DNA of 18,526 nucleotides from Pseudomonadota bacterium (lineage in GTDB: Bacteria; Pseudomonadota; Gammaproteobacteria; Xanthomonadales; Xanthomonadaceae), in contig JAEWOJ010000195.1 in the NCBI GenBank assembly GCA_023399815.1, positions 1-18,526 of the forward strand, read 5' to 3'. The position numbers and the translations under genes are program-made. Below, piece by piece: positions 7,029 to 14,309 of this stretch (positions within the stretch are counted from its first letter, which is position 1; each line of letters starts with the position of its first letter). The notes under the pieces are model-generated. The model had not been told where the DNA came from, did not search any database, and was given only the letters and a program-made list of their open reading frames with translations.

Positions 7029-10000
7029 TCAGAAGTCGTAGCGGACGGTGAAGCGGACGCTACGCGGGTTGCTGTAGTACAGCACGCGGCCGTACTGCGG
7101 GTTGACGCTGGAACGACTGCTGGCATAGCGGTCGTAATACGCCGTCGGGGTCTGGCTGTCGAACAGGTTCAGCACGTCCATCGCCATCGTCAGACCCTCG
7201 GCCCAGTTCGGCGTATAGGTCACGTTGGCGTTGAAGGTAGCCGTCCACGGCGTTTCACCGCCGCTGCCGCGCGGAGCGAACTCGTAACCGGCGTTCGGCA
7301 CCACATTGGGATCGTTGACGGCCGTCTGCAAACCCGGCACACCGCAGAAGTAGTAGTACGCGCCGTTGTACAGACCCGGCTTCGCATACGGGTAGTAGCT
7401 GGTGCAGGTACGCGGCCGGCCACTCTGGATGATCGCCGAACCACCCACACGCCACTGCTGGCTCAGCTCGTAGCTGCCGAACACCTTGATCTGGTGGGTA
7501 CGGTTGTTCGGCAGCGGACCGCCAGCACCTTCCATCAGCTCAGGCAGGTCCCAATCCTGGGTGACGGACACGTCAGCCTGACCACCGGTACCGGTATCGA
7601 CCGTGGAGTTCAACTGGCCTTCGGCGTTACCCCAGTTGTGCGACAGGGTGTATTCCACCTTGGCGCGCAGGCCGCCTTCGCGATAGTCCGCAAACAGATC
7701 CAGCGCCGCATACCGCCGCTTCAGCTTGGGGAACCCCAGGTCCGATGCACTGTAATTGATCGTCTCGTAGGTGCCGTCCCCATTGGGAATCAGGAACGTC
7801 GCGCTCTCGCCCGGATTGAAGATACGGCATTCGTCCGGGCAGGTATCGTCGATCGCGCTCTTGAGGTCGCGATAGGTCGCCTTGGCGCCCCACGAGAAGC
7901 TGTCGCTGACCATCTGCTCCAGGCCCACGATGTACTCGTCCTGGTAATGGGCCTTCAGGCCGACAATCGCGACGGTGGCCGGATCCGGGGCCTCGCCGCA
8001 TTCCAGGTTCGTCGAGATGCCGCCGTTCGGGCACAGGCGGCTGTCATTCAGCATCGGGATCTCGACCAGGCCGGTCGGGGTGCCATCGGCGGCAATGCCG
8101 GTGTAGGTGAAGTACTGCTGGGTGCTGAGCGAGGCATTGGCACCGCGGATGGCCACATTGTTCGGCAGCGCCAGGTGGTAGCGGCCGGCATTACCGAACA
8201 GCTTCAGGCTGGAATCGCCCATGACGTCCCAGACAAAGCCCAAGCGCGGGGCCCAGTTGTTCTCCTGCTTGACATAGGCCTTGTGGTCACCGTTGTAGTT
8301 GGTGAACCCGTCGTTGCGCAGGCCCAGCGACAGCAGGACGTTGTCGGTCACCTGCCAGCGGTCTTCCAGGTACCACGCATCCTGTTCGGTGCTCACCGTG
8401 CCGCCGTGGGCGGAATAGCCCTTGTAGACGTAGTAGCCGTCGGTACCGTAGCCGCCGCCGCTGGCCGGCGAACCCACACCGGCGCTGGCATTGATGTTTT
8501 CGGCCGGGGCGGTCTGGCGGCCATAGACCCAGATGTAGCCCGGGCCGCTGTAGCGGTCGCCGATATAGGAATCGGCCTCGAAGTGGTCCACACCGGCACG
8601 CAGTTCATGGCGACCCAGGACATAGGTAACGTCGAAACGGTAGCCCTTGGTTTCGTCGGTGCTGGGATCGGTGATGGTCTGGTAGGGCTGCGGGTTGTTG
8701 ATGCTGCCGTATGCCGACGGCACGGATCCGGCGCCAAGACCGCTGATGTAGATCTTGCTCGGATCGTAGCCTTCCAGCGGATCGGTGAGGTGGTCCACCT
8801 TCTGCTGTCCGTACGTGGCGCTGATCGACAGGTTGTCAGTCAGGTAGCCGGTGTACTTGCCCACGTACAGGCGCGCCTTGTCCTCGGTGACATGGTCGGC
8901 GTCCTGGTACTTCACGTTGTCCCTTTGCCCGGTGAAGTAGTCGAAGCCGTAATAGGCCCACTCCGTCTTGGTGTTGTCCTGGACGCCGGTGAACTCGAGC
9001 AGGTGGTTGTCGGTAATGTTCCAGTCGAGCTTCGCAGTCCAACGGGGGTAGGTGTATTTGTAATCGTTCCAGGCTTGGGCGGCCTGGGCTGCCGTAATCA
9101 CGGTAGCGCCAGTGTTGGGGTTCTTGCCCTGGATGTTGCCGCTGTAGCGCGAGGATTCGCTTTCCGTCTGGGTGCGCTCAGCATTGGCATAGATGAACAA
9201 GCGATCCTTGATCAGCGGACCGCTGGCCCAAACGCCGTACTTCAGCGTCTCGGATTCGTTCTTGGAGTTCAGATCGTACAGCTTGCCGTCGGTCAGGTTC
9301 TGCGGCGCGGTGCCGGGGTAATTGTTTTCCGCATTCCAGTAACCCGTGTTCGGATAGTAGATATCCTTCGCGTTGGCCCTCAGCGATTTCGGGGTATAGA
9401 CGGTGTAGACGCCGCCCTTCCATTCGTTGGTACCGCGCTTGGTGACGATGCTGACCACGCCGCCGGTGGAACGGCCGTACTCCGCGCCATAGCCGCCAGT
9501 CAGCACCTGCTCCTGGGCAATGGAATCGAAGGGCAGGCTGGTGTAGCCAATCGAAGTGAGCGGGTTGGTGACCGGGAAGCCGTTGATGTAATAGGCGTTT
9601 TCCGAAGCCGCCGAACCGCCGAAGCTGCCGATGCCGCTGTAGGAGGTGGAAGAAATCACGCCCGGCGCAAGCAGCGCCACGTCGTTGATGCTGTGGCCCA
9701 CCGCATACTGCGACAACTCCTCGGCAGTGAACACGGTGCGCACGTCGGTCTGCGACACGTCGATGGTCGGCACCTGGGTGGCCCTGACGGTCACCGAGTC
9801 CAAGGTGGTGGCCGCGGCGACGAAATCGACCTGGGCACCGGTAGCAACGCGCACCAGCACATCGCGGCTATCGGAACCGACGGTGACTTTGTAGTTGCCG
9901 GGAAGAACCGACAGCGCGCGGTAGCTTCCGTTCGAATCGGCGGTGACGGTGCGGGTCTGGCCCGAATCGACGTTGAGGATGGTGATGGTCTGCCCAGCAT

Positions 10001-10133
10001 CGGCCTTGCCGAAGATGCTGCCGGTGGTGCTCTGCGCCTGCACACCGCCGATGACGCACATGCCAAGTGCGATGCTCAATGCAGTGCGCTTGATGCCTTT
10101 CGACAGGTAGCCGTGATCCTTGCGGATTGCCAT
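7029..10133 (-). CDS. Oar-like TonB-dependent outer-membrane receptor
   Basis: The 1034-residue protein is an outer-membrane beta-barrel receptor of the Oar-like group common in Xanthomonadaceae. A basic start and hydrophobic segment (residues about 16-33, cleavage near VQA-Q) form the signal peptide. Residues about 35-105 are a carboxypeptidase-regulatory-like beta domain (GSIFGKADAGQTITILN...GSYRALSVLPGNYKVTV). LDSVTVRAT at 111-119 is placed like a TonB box, and the plug follows (DVALLAPGVI..., INGFPVTNP, GGYGAEYGRSTGGVVSIVTKRG up to about 235). The rest is barrel, ending with the typical strand RSVRFTVRYDF with terminal Phe. The substrate is unknown; Oar-like receptors are often tied to oligosaccharide, peptide or protein uptake. 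It is a single-gene unit with its own terminator. Its GC content looks lower than that of its neighbours. Confidence 0.94.
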   Translation of the reverse strand: MAIRKDHGYLSKGIKRTALSIALGMCVIGGVQAQSTTGSIFGKADAGQTITILNVDSGQTRTVTADSNGSYRALSVLPGNYKVTVGSDSRDVLVRVATGAQVDFVAAATTLDSVTVRATQVPTIDVSQTDVRTVFTAEELSQYAVGHSINDVALLAPGVISSTSYSGIGSFGGSAASENAYYINGFPVTNPLTSIGYTSLPFDSIAQEQVLTGGYGAEYGRSTGGVVSIVTKRGTNEWKGGVYTVYTPKSLRANAKDIYYPNTGYWNAENNYPGTAPQNLTDGKLYDLNSKNESETLKYGVWASGPLIKDRLFIYANAERTQTESESSRYSGNIQGKNPNTGATVITAAQAAQAWNDYKYTYPRWTAKLDWNITDNHLLEFTGVQDNTKTEWAYYGFDYFTGQRDNVKYQDADHVTEDKARLYVGKYTGYLTDNLSISATYGQQKVDHLTDPLEGYDPSKIYISGLGAGSVPSAYGSINNPQPYQTITDPSTDETKGYRFDVTYVLGRHELRAGVDHFEADSYIGDRYSGPGYIWVYGRQTAPAENINASAGVGSPASGGGYGTDGYYVYKGYSAHGGTVSTEQDAWYLEDRWQVTDNVLLSLGLRNDGFTNYNGDHKAYVKQENNWAPRLGFVWDVMGDSSLKLFGNAGRYHLALPNNVAIRGANASLSTQQYFTYTGIAADGTPTGLVEIPMLNDSRLCPNGGISTNLECGEAPDPATVAIVGLKAHYQDEYIVGLEQMVSDSFSWGAKATYRDLKSAIDDTCPDECRIFNPGESATFLIPNGDGTYETINYSASDLGFPKLKRRYAALDLFADYREGGLRAKVEYTLSHNWGNAEGQLNSTVDTGTGGQADVSVTQDWDLPELMEGAGGPLPNNRTHQIKVFGSYELSQQWRVGGSAIIQSGRPRTCTSYYPYAKPGLYNGAYYYFCGVPGLQTAVNDPNVVPNAGYEFAPRGSGGETPWTATFNANVTYTPNWAEGLTMAMDVLNLFDSQTPTAYYDRYASSRSSVNPQYGRVLYYSNPRSVRFTVRYDF

Positions 10134-10338
10134 GATGAGTGGTCTCTCTCTCGGATTGTCTATATCTGTAAAAGGTCGGCCTTTGCCCCCAGCCAGACCT
10201 CAATAATGTTCAGGCAAAATTCAGAAAAACGCCTGAAATCCGAATATAACGCAATTTTCATACGGCTGCATAGCCGGTTCACCACACCGGCAGAATAAAA
10301 AGTAATATCAATAAATTTCAACCACTTAGACACCCCCT
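10134..10338 (-). promoter_or_regulatory. AT-rich upstream region of the receptor gene
   Basis: This 205-bp gap is clearly more AT-rich than the rest of the window. A purine-rich gagagag stretch precedes the receptor start as ribosome site. Two dyads are visible: ttcaggc (10209-10215) / gcctgaa (10231-10237) with a 15-nt loop, and gccgg / ccggc around 10274-10292. The second could be a weak terminator for the aldo/keto reductase. I could not choose a convincing -35/-10 pair; TTATAT near 10245 is one candidate. Confidence 0.4.
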
Positions 10339-11310
10339 TCAGCCAAAAGCCGCCTCGATCCGCTGCCAGCCGGCGTCGTCCACACGCCCGGCCACGTCCA
10401 GCGCGCGCAGGTTCTCCTCCAGCTGCGACACCCGGCTGGCGCCCAGGATCACGCTGGACACATGCGGGTTGCGCAGGCACCAGGCGATGGCCAGCTGCGC
10501 CGGCGACTCGCCCAGTTCGGCGGCCAGCGCGGTGAAGCGCCGCACCTTGCCCAGCCGGTCGTCGGCCGGTTCGCCCAGCACCGCCGACTGCAGCCAGCCC
10601 AGCGACGGCTGCGCCAGCCGCGAATCGGCGGCGATGCCGTCGTTGTACTTGCCGGTCAGCAGGCCCGAGGCCAACGGCGACCAGATGGTCGTGCCCAGCC
10701 CGGCATCGGCGTACAGCGGTGCGTACTCCTGCTCGACCCGCTCGCGGTGCAGCAGGTTGTACTGCGGCTGTTCCATCGTCGGCGCATGCAGGCCGTTGCC
10801 GCGGGCGAACGCCACCGCCTCGGCGATCTCCGCGCCCGACCACTCCGACGTTCCCCAGTACAGCACCTTGCCCTGGCGGATCAGCACGTCCATCGCCTGC
10901 ACGGTCTCGGCAATCGGCGTCTCCGGGTCCGGGCGGTGGCAGTAATAGAGGTCCAGGTAGTCCACCCGCAGCCGCTTGAGCGCGGCATGGCAGGCGTCGT
11001 GCACATGCTTGCGCGAAAGGCCGCGCTGCAGCGGGTTGGGTGCGTCGGCGGCGCCGAAGAACACCTTGCTGGACACGCAGTAGCCATCGCGCGGCAGGCG
11101 CAGGTCGGCGATCACGTCGCCCATCACCTCCTCGGCGCGGCCCTGCGCGTAGACCTCGGCGTTGTCGAAGAAATTGACCCCGTTGTCCCAGGCCGCGGCG
11201 ATCAGGTTGCGCGCCTCGCCGCGCGCGATCTGGCTGCCGAAGGTGACCCAGGCGCCGAAGGACAGGGCGGAAAGCTGCAGGCCGGAGGCCCCGAGGCGGC
11301 GGTAGTGCAT
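10339..11310 (-). CDS. Aldo/keto reductase, Kv-beta-like
   Basis: The 323-residue enzyme is an NADPH-dependent aldo/keto reductase that reduces carbonyl compounds in the cytoplasm. The full catalytic tetrad is visible: D49 and Y54 in FFDNAEVYAQG, K82 in VSSKVFFG and H125 in LDLYYCHRPDP. The late motif SSVILGASRVSQLEENLRAL is the NADP-binding end of the barrel. The wording YRRLGASGLQLSALSFGAW and FFDNAEVYAQGRAEEVMG resembles the potassium-channel beta-subunit branch (AKR6, YghZ-like). The ATG at 11310 follows a good ribosome site (aggagcc); an upstream in-frame ATG at 11412 lies beyond the likely promoter. It appears monocistronic. The physiological substrate is unknown. Confidence 0.93.
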   Translation of the reverse strand: MHYRRLGASGLQLSALSFGAWVTFGSQIARGEARNLIAAAWDNGVNFFDNAEVYAQGRAEEVMGDVIADLRLPRDGYCVSSKVFFGAADAPNPLQRGLSRKHVHDACHAALKRLRVDYLDLYYCHRPDPETPIAETVQAMDVLIRQGKVLYWGTSEWSGAEIAEAVAFARGNGLHAPTMEQPQYNLLHRERVEQEYAPLYADAGLGTTIWSPLASGLLTGKYNDGIAADSRLAQPSLGWLQSAVLGEPADDRLGKVRRFTALAAELGESPAQLAIAWCLRNPHVSSVILGASRVSQLEENLRALDVAGRVDDAGWQRIEAAFG

Positions 11311-11344
11311 GGCTGGCTCCTGATGCCCGCGGGCGGCGCGGACG

Positions 11345-11357
11345 GGGCGCCAGTGTA
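11345..11357 (-). promoter_or_regulatory. Putative -10 region of the aldo/keto reductase gene
   Basis: On the minus strand TACACT followed by GGCGCCC occurs here. The identical 13-mer is found upstream of the nitroreductase gene at 16225-16237. It would give a leader of about 35 nt before the ATG. No clear -35 box is visible. Confidence 0.45.
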
Positions 11358-11439
11358 CTCCCCGACACCGGCCCGATAGCGGCCTGGACCTTGCCGATGA
11401 CGGCGCGATCACGGCCGTTGCGCCCCAGCGGCACCGTGA

Positions 11440-11471
11440 TTGTTGCCGGCCACTGGCCGCTGCTCTAGGCT
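11440..11471 (+). promoter_or_regulatory. Putative promoter of the nucleoside transporter operon
   Basis: TTGTTG (11440-11445) is a possible -35 box. CTCTAG (11463-11468, 17-bp spacing) or TAGGCT (11466-11471) could serve as the -10 box. A GGGGA ribosome site precedes the ATG at 11505. The choice of boxes is uncertain. Confidence 0.3.
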
Positions 11472-11504
11472 TGCGGCTTTTGCGGGCTGGTCCGGGGAAT
11501 ACAC

Positions 11505-12803
11505 ATGGTCGAAGGTTTGGGCAGGATCGGCTTCGGCCTGTTCGGCCTGGTGGTGCTGATCGGCATCACCTGGCTGTTTTCCAACAACAAGAAGGCGGTG
11601 GACTGGAAGCTGGTCATCACCGGCGTCACCCTGCAGGTCTGCTTCGCCGCGCTGGTGCTGCTGGTGCCCGGCGGGCGCGACGTGTTCGACTGGCTGGGCC
11701 AGGGCTTCGTCAAGATCCTGAGCTACGTCAACGAAGGCTCCAGCTTCATCTTCGGCAGCCTGATGGACGTGCCCAAGTACGGCTTCATCTTCGCCTTCCA
11801 GGTGCTGCCGACCATCATCTTCTTCTCGGCGCTGATGGGCGTGCTCTACCACTTGGGCGTGATGCAGGCGGTGGTCAAGGTCATGGCCTGGGCGATCACC
11901 AAGGTGATGCGCGTGTCCGGCGCGGAAACCACCAGCGTCTGCGCCAGCGTCTTCATCGGCCAGACCGAGGCGCCGCTGACCGTGCGCCCGTACATCCCCA
12001 AGATGACCCAGTCCGAGCTGATCACGATGATGATCGGCGGCATGGCGCACATCGCCGGCGGCGTGCTGGCGGCCTATGTCGGCATGCTCGGCGGCGGCGA
12101 CCCGGTGGCGCAGGCGTTCTACGCCAAGCACCTGCTGGCCGCCTCGATCATGGCCGCGCCGGCCACGCTGGTGATCTCCAAGCTGCTGGTGCCCGAGACC
12201 GGTACCCCGCTGACCCGCGGCACGGTGAAGATGGAAGTGGAGAAGACCTCCTCCAACATCATCGACGCGGCCGCCGCCGGCGCCGGCGACGGCCTGAAGC
12301 TGGCCCTGAACATCGGCGCGATGCTGCTGGCCTTCATCGCCCTGATCGCCCTGCTCAACGCGCCGCTGACCTGGCTGGGCGACGTCACCGGCCTGGCCCA
12401 GGCCATCGGCAAGCCGACCAACCTGGCCACCATCTTCGGCTACGTGCTGGCGCCGATCGCCTGGGTCATCGGCACCCCGTGGGCCGACGCCACCACGGTG
12501 GGCTCGCTGATCGGGCAGAAGGTGGTGATCAACGAGTTCGTCGCCTACCTGCAGCTGTCGGAGATCATCAAGGGCAATGTCGCCGGCGTCGCGCTGAGCG
12601 ACGAAGGCCGCCTGATCGCCACCTACGCGCTGTGCGGCTTCGCCAACTTCAGCTCGATCGCCATCCAGATCGGCGGCATCGGCGGCCTGGCCCCCGACCG
12701 TCGCCACGACCTGGCCAAGTTCGGCCTGCGCGCGGTGCTCGGCGGCACCATCGCCACGCTGATGACGGCGACGATCGCCGGCGTGCTCAGCCACTTCGGC
12801 TGA
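11505..12803 (+). CDS. Concentrative nucleoside transporter (CNT family)
   Basis: The 432-residue inner-membrane protein is a cation-coupled nucleoside importer of the NupC/CNT family. Family signatures are present and intact: GQTEAP at residues 152-157 followed by LTVRPYIPKMTQSE, NEFVAY at 343-348, and CGFANFSSIAIQIGG near 377-391. These Glu and Asn residues line the nucleoside and cation site in characterised CNT proteins. About ten hydrophobic segments are visible and the length is normal. It is followed 58 bp later by ribokinase, which suggests that imported nucleosides feed a ribose-phosphate route. Whether it prefers purine or pyrimidine nucleosides cannot be told. Confidence 0.95.
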   Translation: MVEGLGRIGFGLFGLVVLIGITWLFSNNKKAVDWKLVITGVTLQVCFAALVLLVPGGRDVFDWLGQGFVKILSYVNEGSSFIFGSLMDVPKYGFIFAFQVLPTIIFFSALMGVLYHLGVMQAVVKVMAWAITKVMRVSGAETTSVCASVFIGQTEAPLTVRPYIPKMTQSELITMMIGGMAHIAGGVLAAYVGMLGGGDPVAQAFYAKHLLAASIMAAPATLVISKLLVPETGTPLTRGTVKMEVEKTSSNIIDAAAAGAGDGLKLALNIGAMLLAFIALIALLNAPLTWLGDVTGLAQAIGKPTNLATIFGYVLAPIAWVIGTPWADATTVGSLIGQKVVINEFVAYLQLSEIIKGNVAGVALSDEGRLIATYALCGFANFSSIAIQIGGIGGLAPDRRHDLAKFGLRAVLGGTIATLMTATIAGVLSHFG

Positions 12804-12861
12804 GCCTGGCCGCGTGCTCCCCTTCCGGCTGCCCCACGGCCACCTGAGAGAAGTAGATTCC

Positions 12862-13815
12862 ATGAGTTCTGTTGTCGTTGCCGGTTCCTTCAATGTCGAC
12901 CACGTCTGGCGCTGCGATGCCCTGCCCGCGCCGGGGGCGACCATTGCCGGGCGCTACAGCACCGGCCCCGGCGGCAAGGGCTTCAACCAGGCCGTGGCCG
13001 CGCGCCGCGCCGGCGCCGACACCACCTTCGTCTGCGCGCTGGGCGAGGACGCCGGCGGCACGCTGGCGCGCCAGCTGGCGGACGCCGACGGCATCGTGCT
13101 GGCCGCCGAGGCCAGCAGCGAACCCACCGGCACCGCCGGCATCTACGTGGACAGCCGCGGCCGCAATTCCATCGTCATCGGCCCCGGCGCCAACGCCTCG
13201 CTGAGCACGGCCTTCATGACCGCCAACGCGACGCTGATCGGTGGCGCCAGGGTACTGCTGGCGCAGCTGGAATCGCCGGTGGAGTCGATCGAGGCCGCGC
13301 TGGGCATCGCCCGCGAGGCCGGCGTGCTGACCGTGCTCAACGCCGCCCCGGCCAACGCGCCCTCGACCATCAGCCTGCTCAAGCTGGCCGACGTGCTGAC
13401 CCCGAACGAGACCGAGTTCGCCGCCCTGCTCGGCCGCCATGTCGGCGAGCGCGTGGAGGCCGACGACGTCGCCGCGCTGGACGGCGCCAGCCTGCACGCG
13501 CTGTGCCGCAAGCTGTCGGGCAACACCGTGATGGTCACGCTCGGCGCGGTCGGCGTGTTCGTCTCGCACGACGAAGAACGCCTGCGCGGCGACAGCCAGC
13601 CCTACTACCGCGTGGCCGCCGAATCGGTGCAGGTGGTGGACACCACCGGTGCCGGCGACGCCTTCAACGGCGCGCTGGTCGCCTCGCTGGCACAGGCGCC
13701 GGACGCGGCCTTCATCAAGCACGTGCGCTTCGCCAACCAGTACGCCGCCCGCTCCACCGAGAGCGAGGGCGCGGCGGCGGCGATGCCGCGGATGACGCCG
13801 GCCGACGCCGGCTGA
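12862..13815 (+). CDS. rbsK: Ribokinase (PfkB family)
   Basis: The 317-residue kinase phosphorylates ribose to ribose-5-phosphate with ATP. It follows E. coli RbsK closely in pattern: GSFNVDHV near the start, GPGGKGFNQAVAA (36-47), IGPGANASLS (106-115), LAQLESPVESI (133-143), LTPNETE (179-185), and the anion-hole/catalytic motif DTTGAGDAFNG (260-270) with D266 as base. I start at MSSVVVAG, as the family does; 16 upstream codons in frame are not homologous. The ribosome site is modest (gagaag). It is co-oriented with and just downstream of the nucleoside transporter. No nucleoside hydrolase or phosphorylase gene lies in the window to release free ribose. Confidence 0.92.
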   Translation: MSSVVVAGSFNVDHVWRCDALPAPGATIAGRYSTGPGGKGFNQAVAARRAGADTTFVCALGEDAGGTLARQLADADGIVLAAEASSEPTGTAGIYVDSRGRNSIVIGPGANASLSTAFMTANATLIGGARVLLAQLESPVESIEAALGIAREAGVLTVLNAAPANAPSTISLLKLADVLTPNETEFAALLGRHVGERVEADDVAALDGASLHALCRKLSGNTVMVTLGAVGVFVSHDEERLRGDSQPYYRVAAESVQVVDTTGAGDAFNGALVASLAQAPDAAFIKHVRFANQYAARSTESEGAAAAMPRMTPADAG

Positions 13816-13930
13816 GCCGCGGCCCTGCCGGGCCCGGGGTCGGCGGCATTGCCGGCACGGCGTCCCGCCGCGCCAGTAGCGTCCCAGGGCAGGCAAGCAT
13901 GGCAACGGCGGTTTCCCGTTCAACATCACA

Positions 13931-14050
13931 AGGCCGGCAAATGCAGCCTTCCGCGCCGTGGTCGACGCCACCGAGAAAGTCGACGCGCAGCTGCGCCTGA
14001 CCCGCGACTACTTCGACGGCCTGATCGCCGGGCAGCCGCTGGCCGCGGCA
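13931..14050 (+). pseudogene. Duplicated 3'-end fragment of dusB
   Basis: These 120 bases correspond to 15177-15296, the last 40 codons of the intact dusB downstream. Translated in frame, 33 of 40 residues agree by eye, including DAQLRLTRDYFD and LIAGQPLAAA. No start or catalytic part is present. The dusB stop is lost (tgg instead of tga), so the frame runs on into the REP sequence to 14158. Similarity continues past the coding part through the REP palindrome, so the duplicated unit is larger than the gene fragment. Confidence 0.85.
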
Positions 14051-14093
14051 TGGCTGGGTGTCGCTGGGCGCTGGTGCCCGCGGTTCATTGAGG

Positions 14094-14153
14094 TTGCCGG
14101 CCAGCGGCCGGCACTACCACCGCGCGTCGGAGACGTGGCCCCGACCTGCAGTC
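14094..14153 (-). repeat. GTAG-type REP (SMAG-like) element
   Basis: On the minus strand the core reads GTAGTGCCGGCCGCTGGCC (from 14117 leftward), a GTAG head followed by a GC-rich palindrome, as in the Stenotrophomonas REP family. A second gtggccccgac half follows at about 14130-14153. It lies just after the dusB fragment, in the same arrangement as the copy after intact dusB. Confidence 0.75.
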
Positions 14154-14201
14154 AATAGCAACGCCCCGGATGGACGCGACCACCTGCCCTGCTCTCCCCT
14201 G

Positions 14202-14266
14202 TAGGAGCGACGTCAGTCGCGATGGGCATTCCCGGTAAAGCCCGGTCGCGACTGACGTCGCTCCTA
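14202..14266. repeat. Perfect 21-bp inverted repeat
   Basis: The two arms (14202-14222 and 14246-14266) are exact reverse complements over 21 bp, beginning taggagcgacgtcagtcgcg, with a 23-nt loop. Sequences of the type GTAGGAGCGACGTnAGTCGCGA recur in intergenic regions of Xanthomonadaceae and pseudomonads as REP-like palindromes. It ends 30 bp before the dusB -10 box. There is no U-tract, so it is a poor terminator. Confidence 0.85.
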
Positions 14267-14296
14267 TGGGCGCGTTCGCGCGGCCGCCCGGCGCAC

Positions 14297-14302
14297 TACA
14301 AT
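14297..14302 (+). promoter_or_regulatory. dusB -10 box, leaderless start
   Basis: TACAAT is a near-perfect -10 hexamer and ends 7 nt before the ATG at 14310. Transcription should start at or within a base of that ATG, giving a leaderless mRNA. The earlier in-frame ATG at 14301 overlaps the -10 box and cannot be in such a transcript. The -35 region (ttcgcg, 14275-14280) is weak. Confidence 0.6.
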
Positions 14303-14309
14303 GCGCGCC

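Noticed and set aside
7494..10298. Very long open frame (934 codons) antisense to the receptor gene
   Set aside because: It is the complement of a clear TonB-dependent receptor, has no recognisable domain or signal, and extends beyond the receptor start. Long antisense frames are common in GC-rich genes.
11409..12944. 511-codon minus-strand frame over the nucleoside transporter
   Set aside because: The translation is rich in H, Q, D, R and G without any fold signature, typical of an antisense shadow; the plus-strand CNT protein explains the region.
13958..14158. Small 66-codon gene before dusB
   Set aside because: It is the dusB tail fragment read on into a REP element, with no start signal; treated as a pseudogene fragment.
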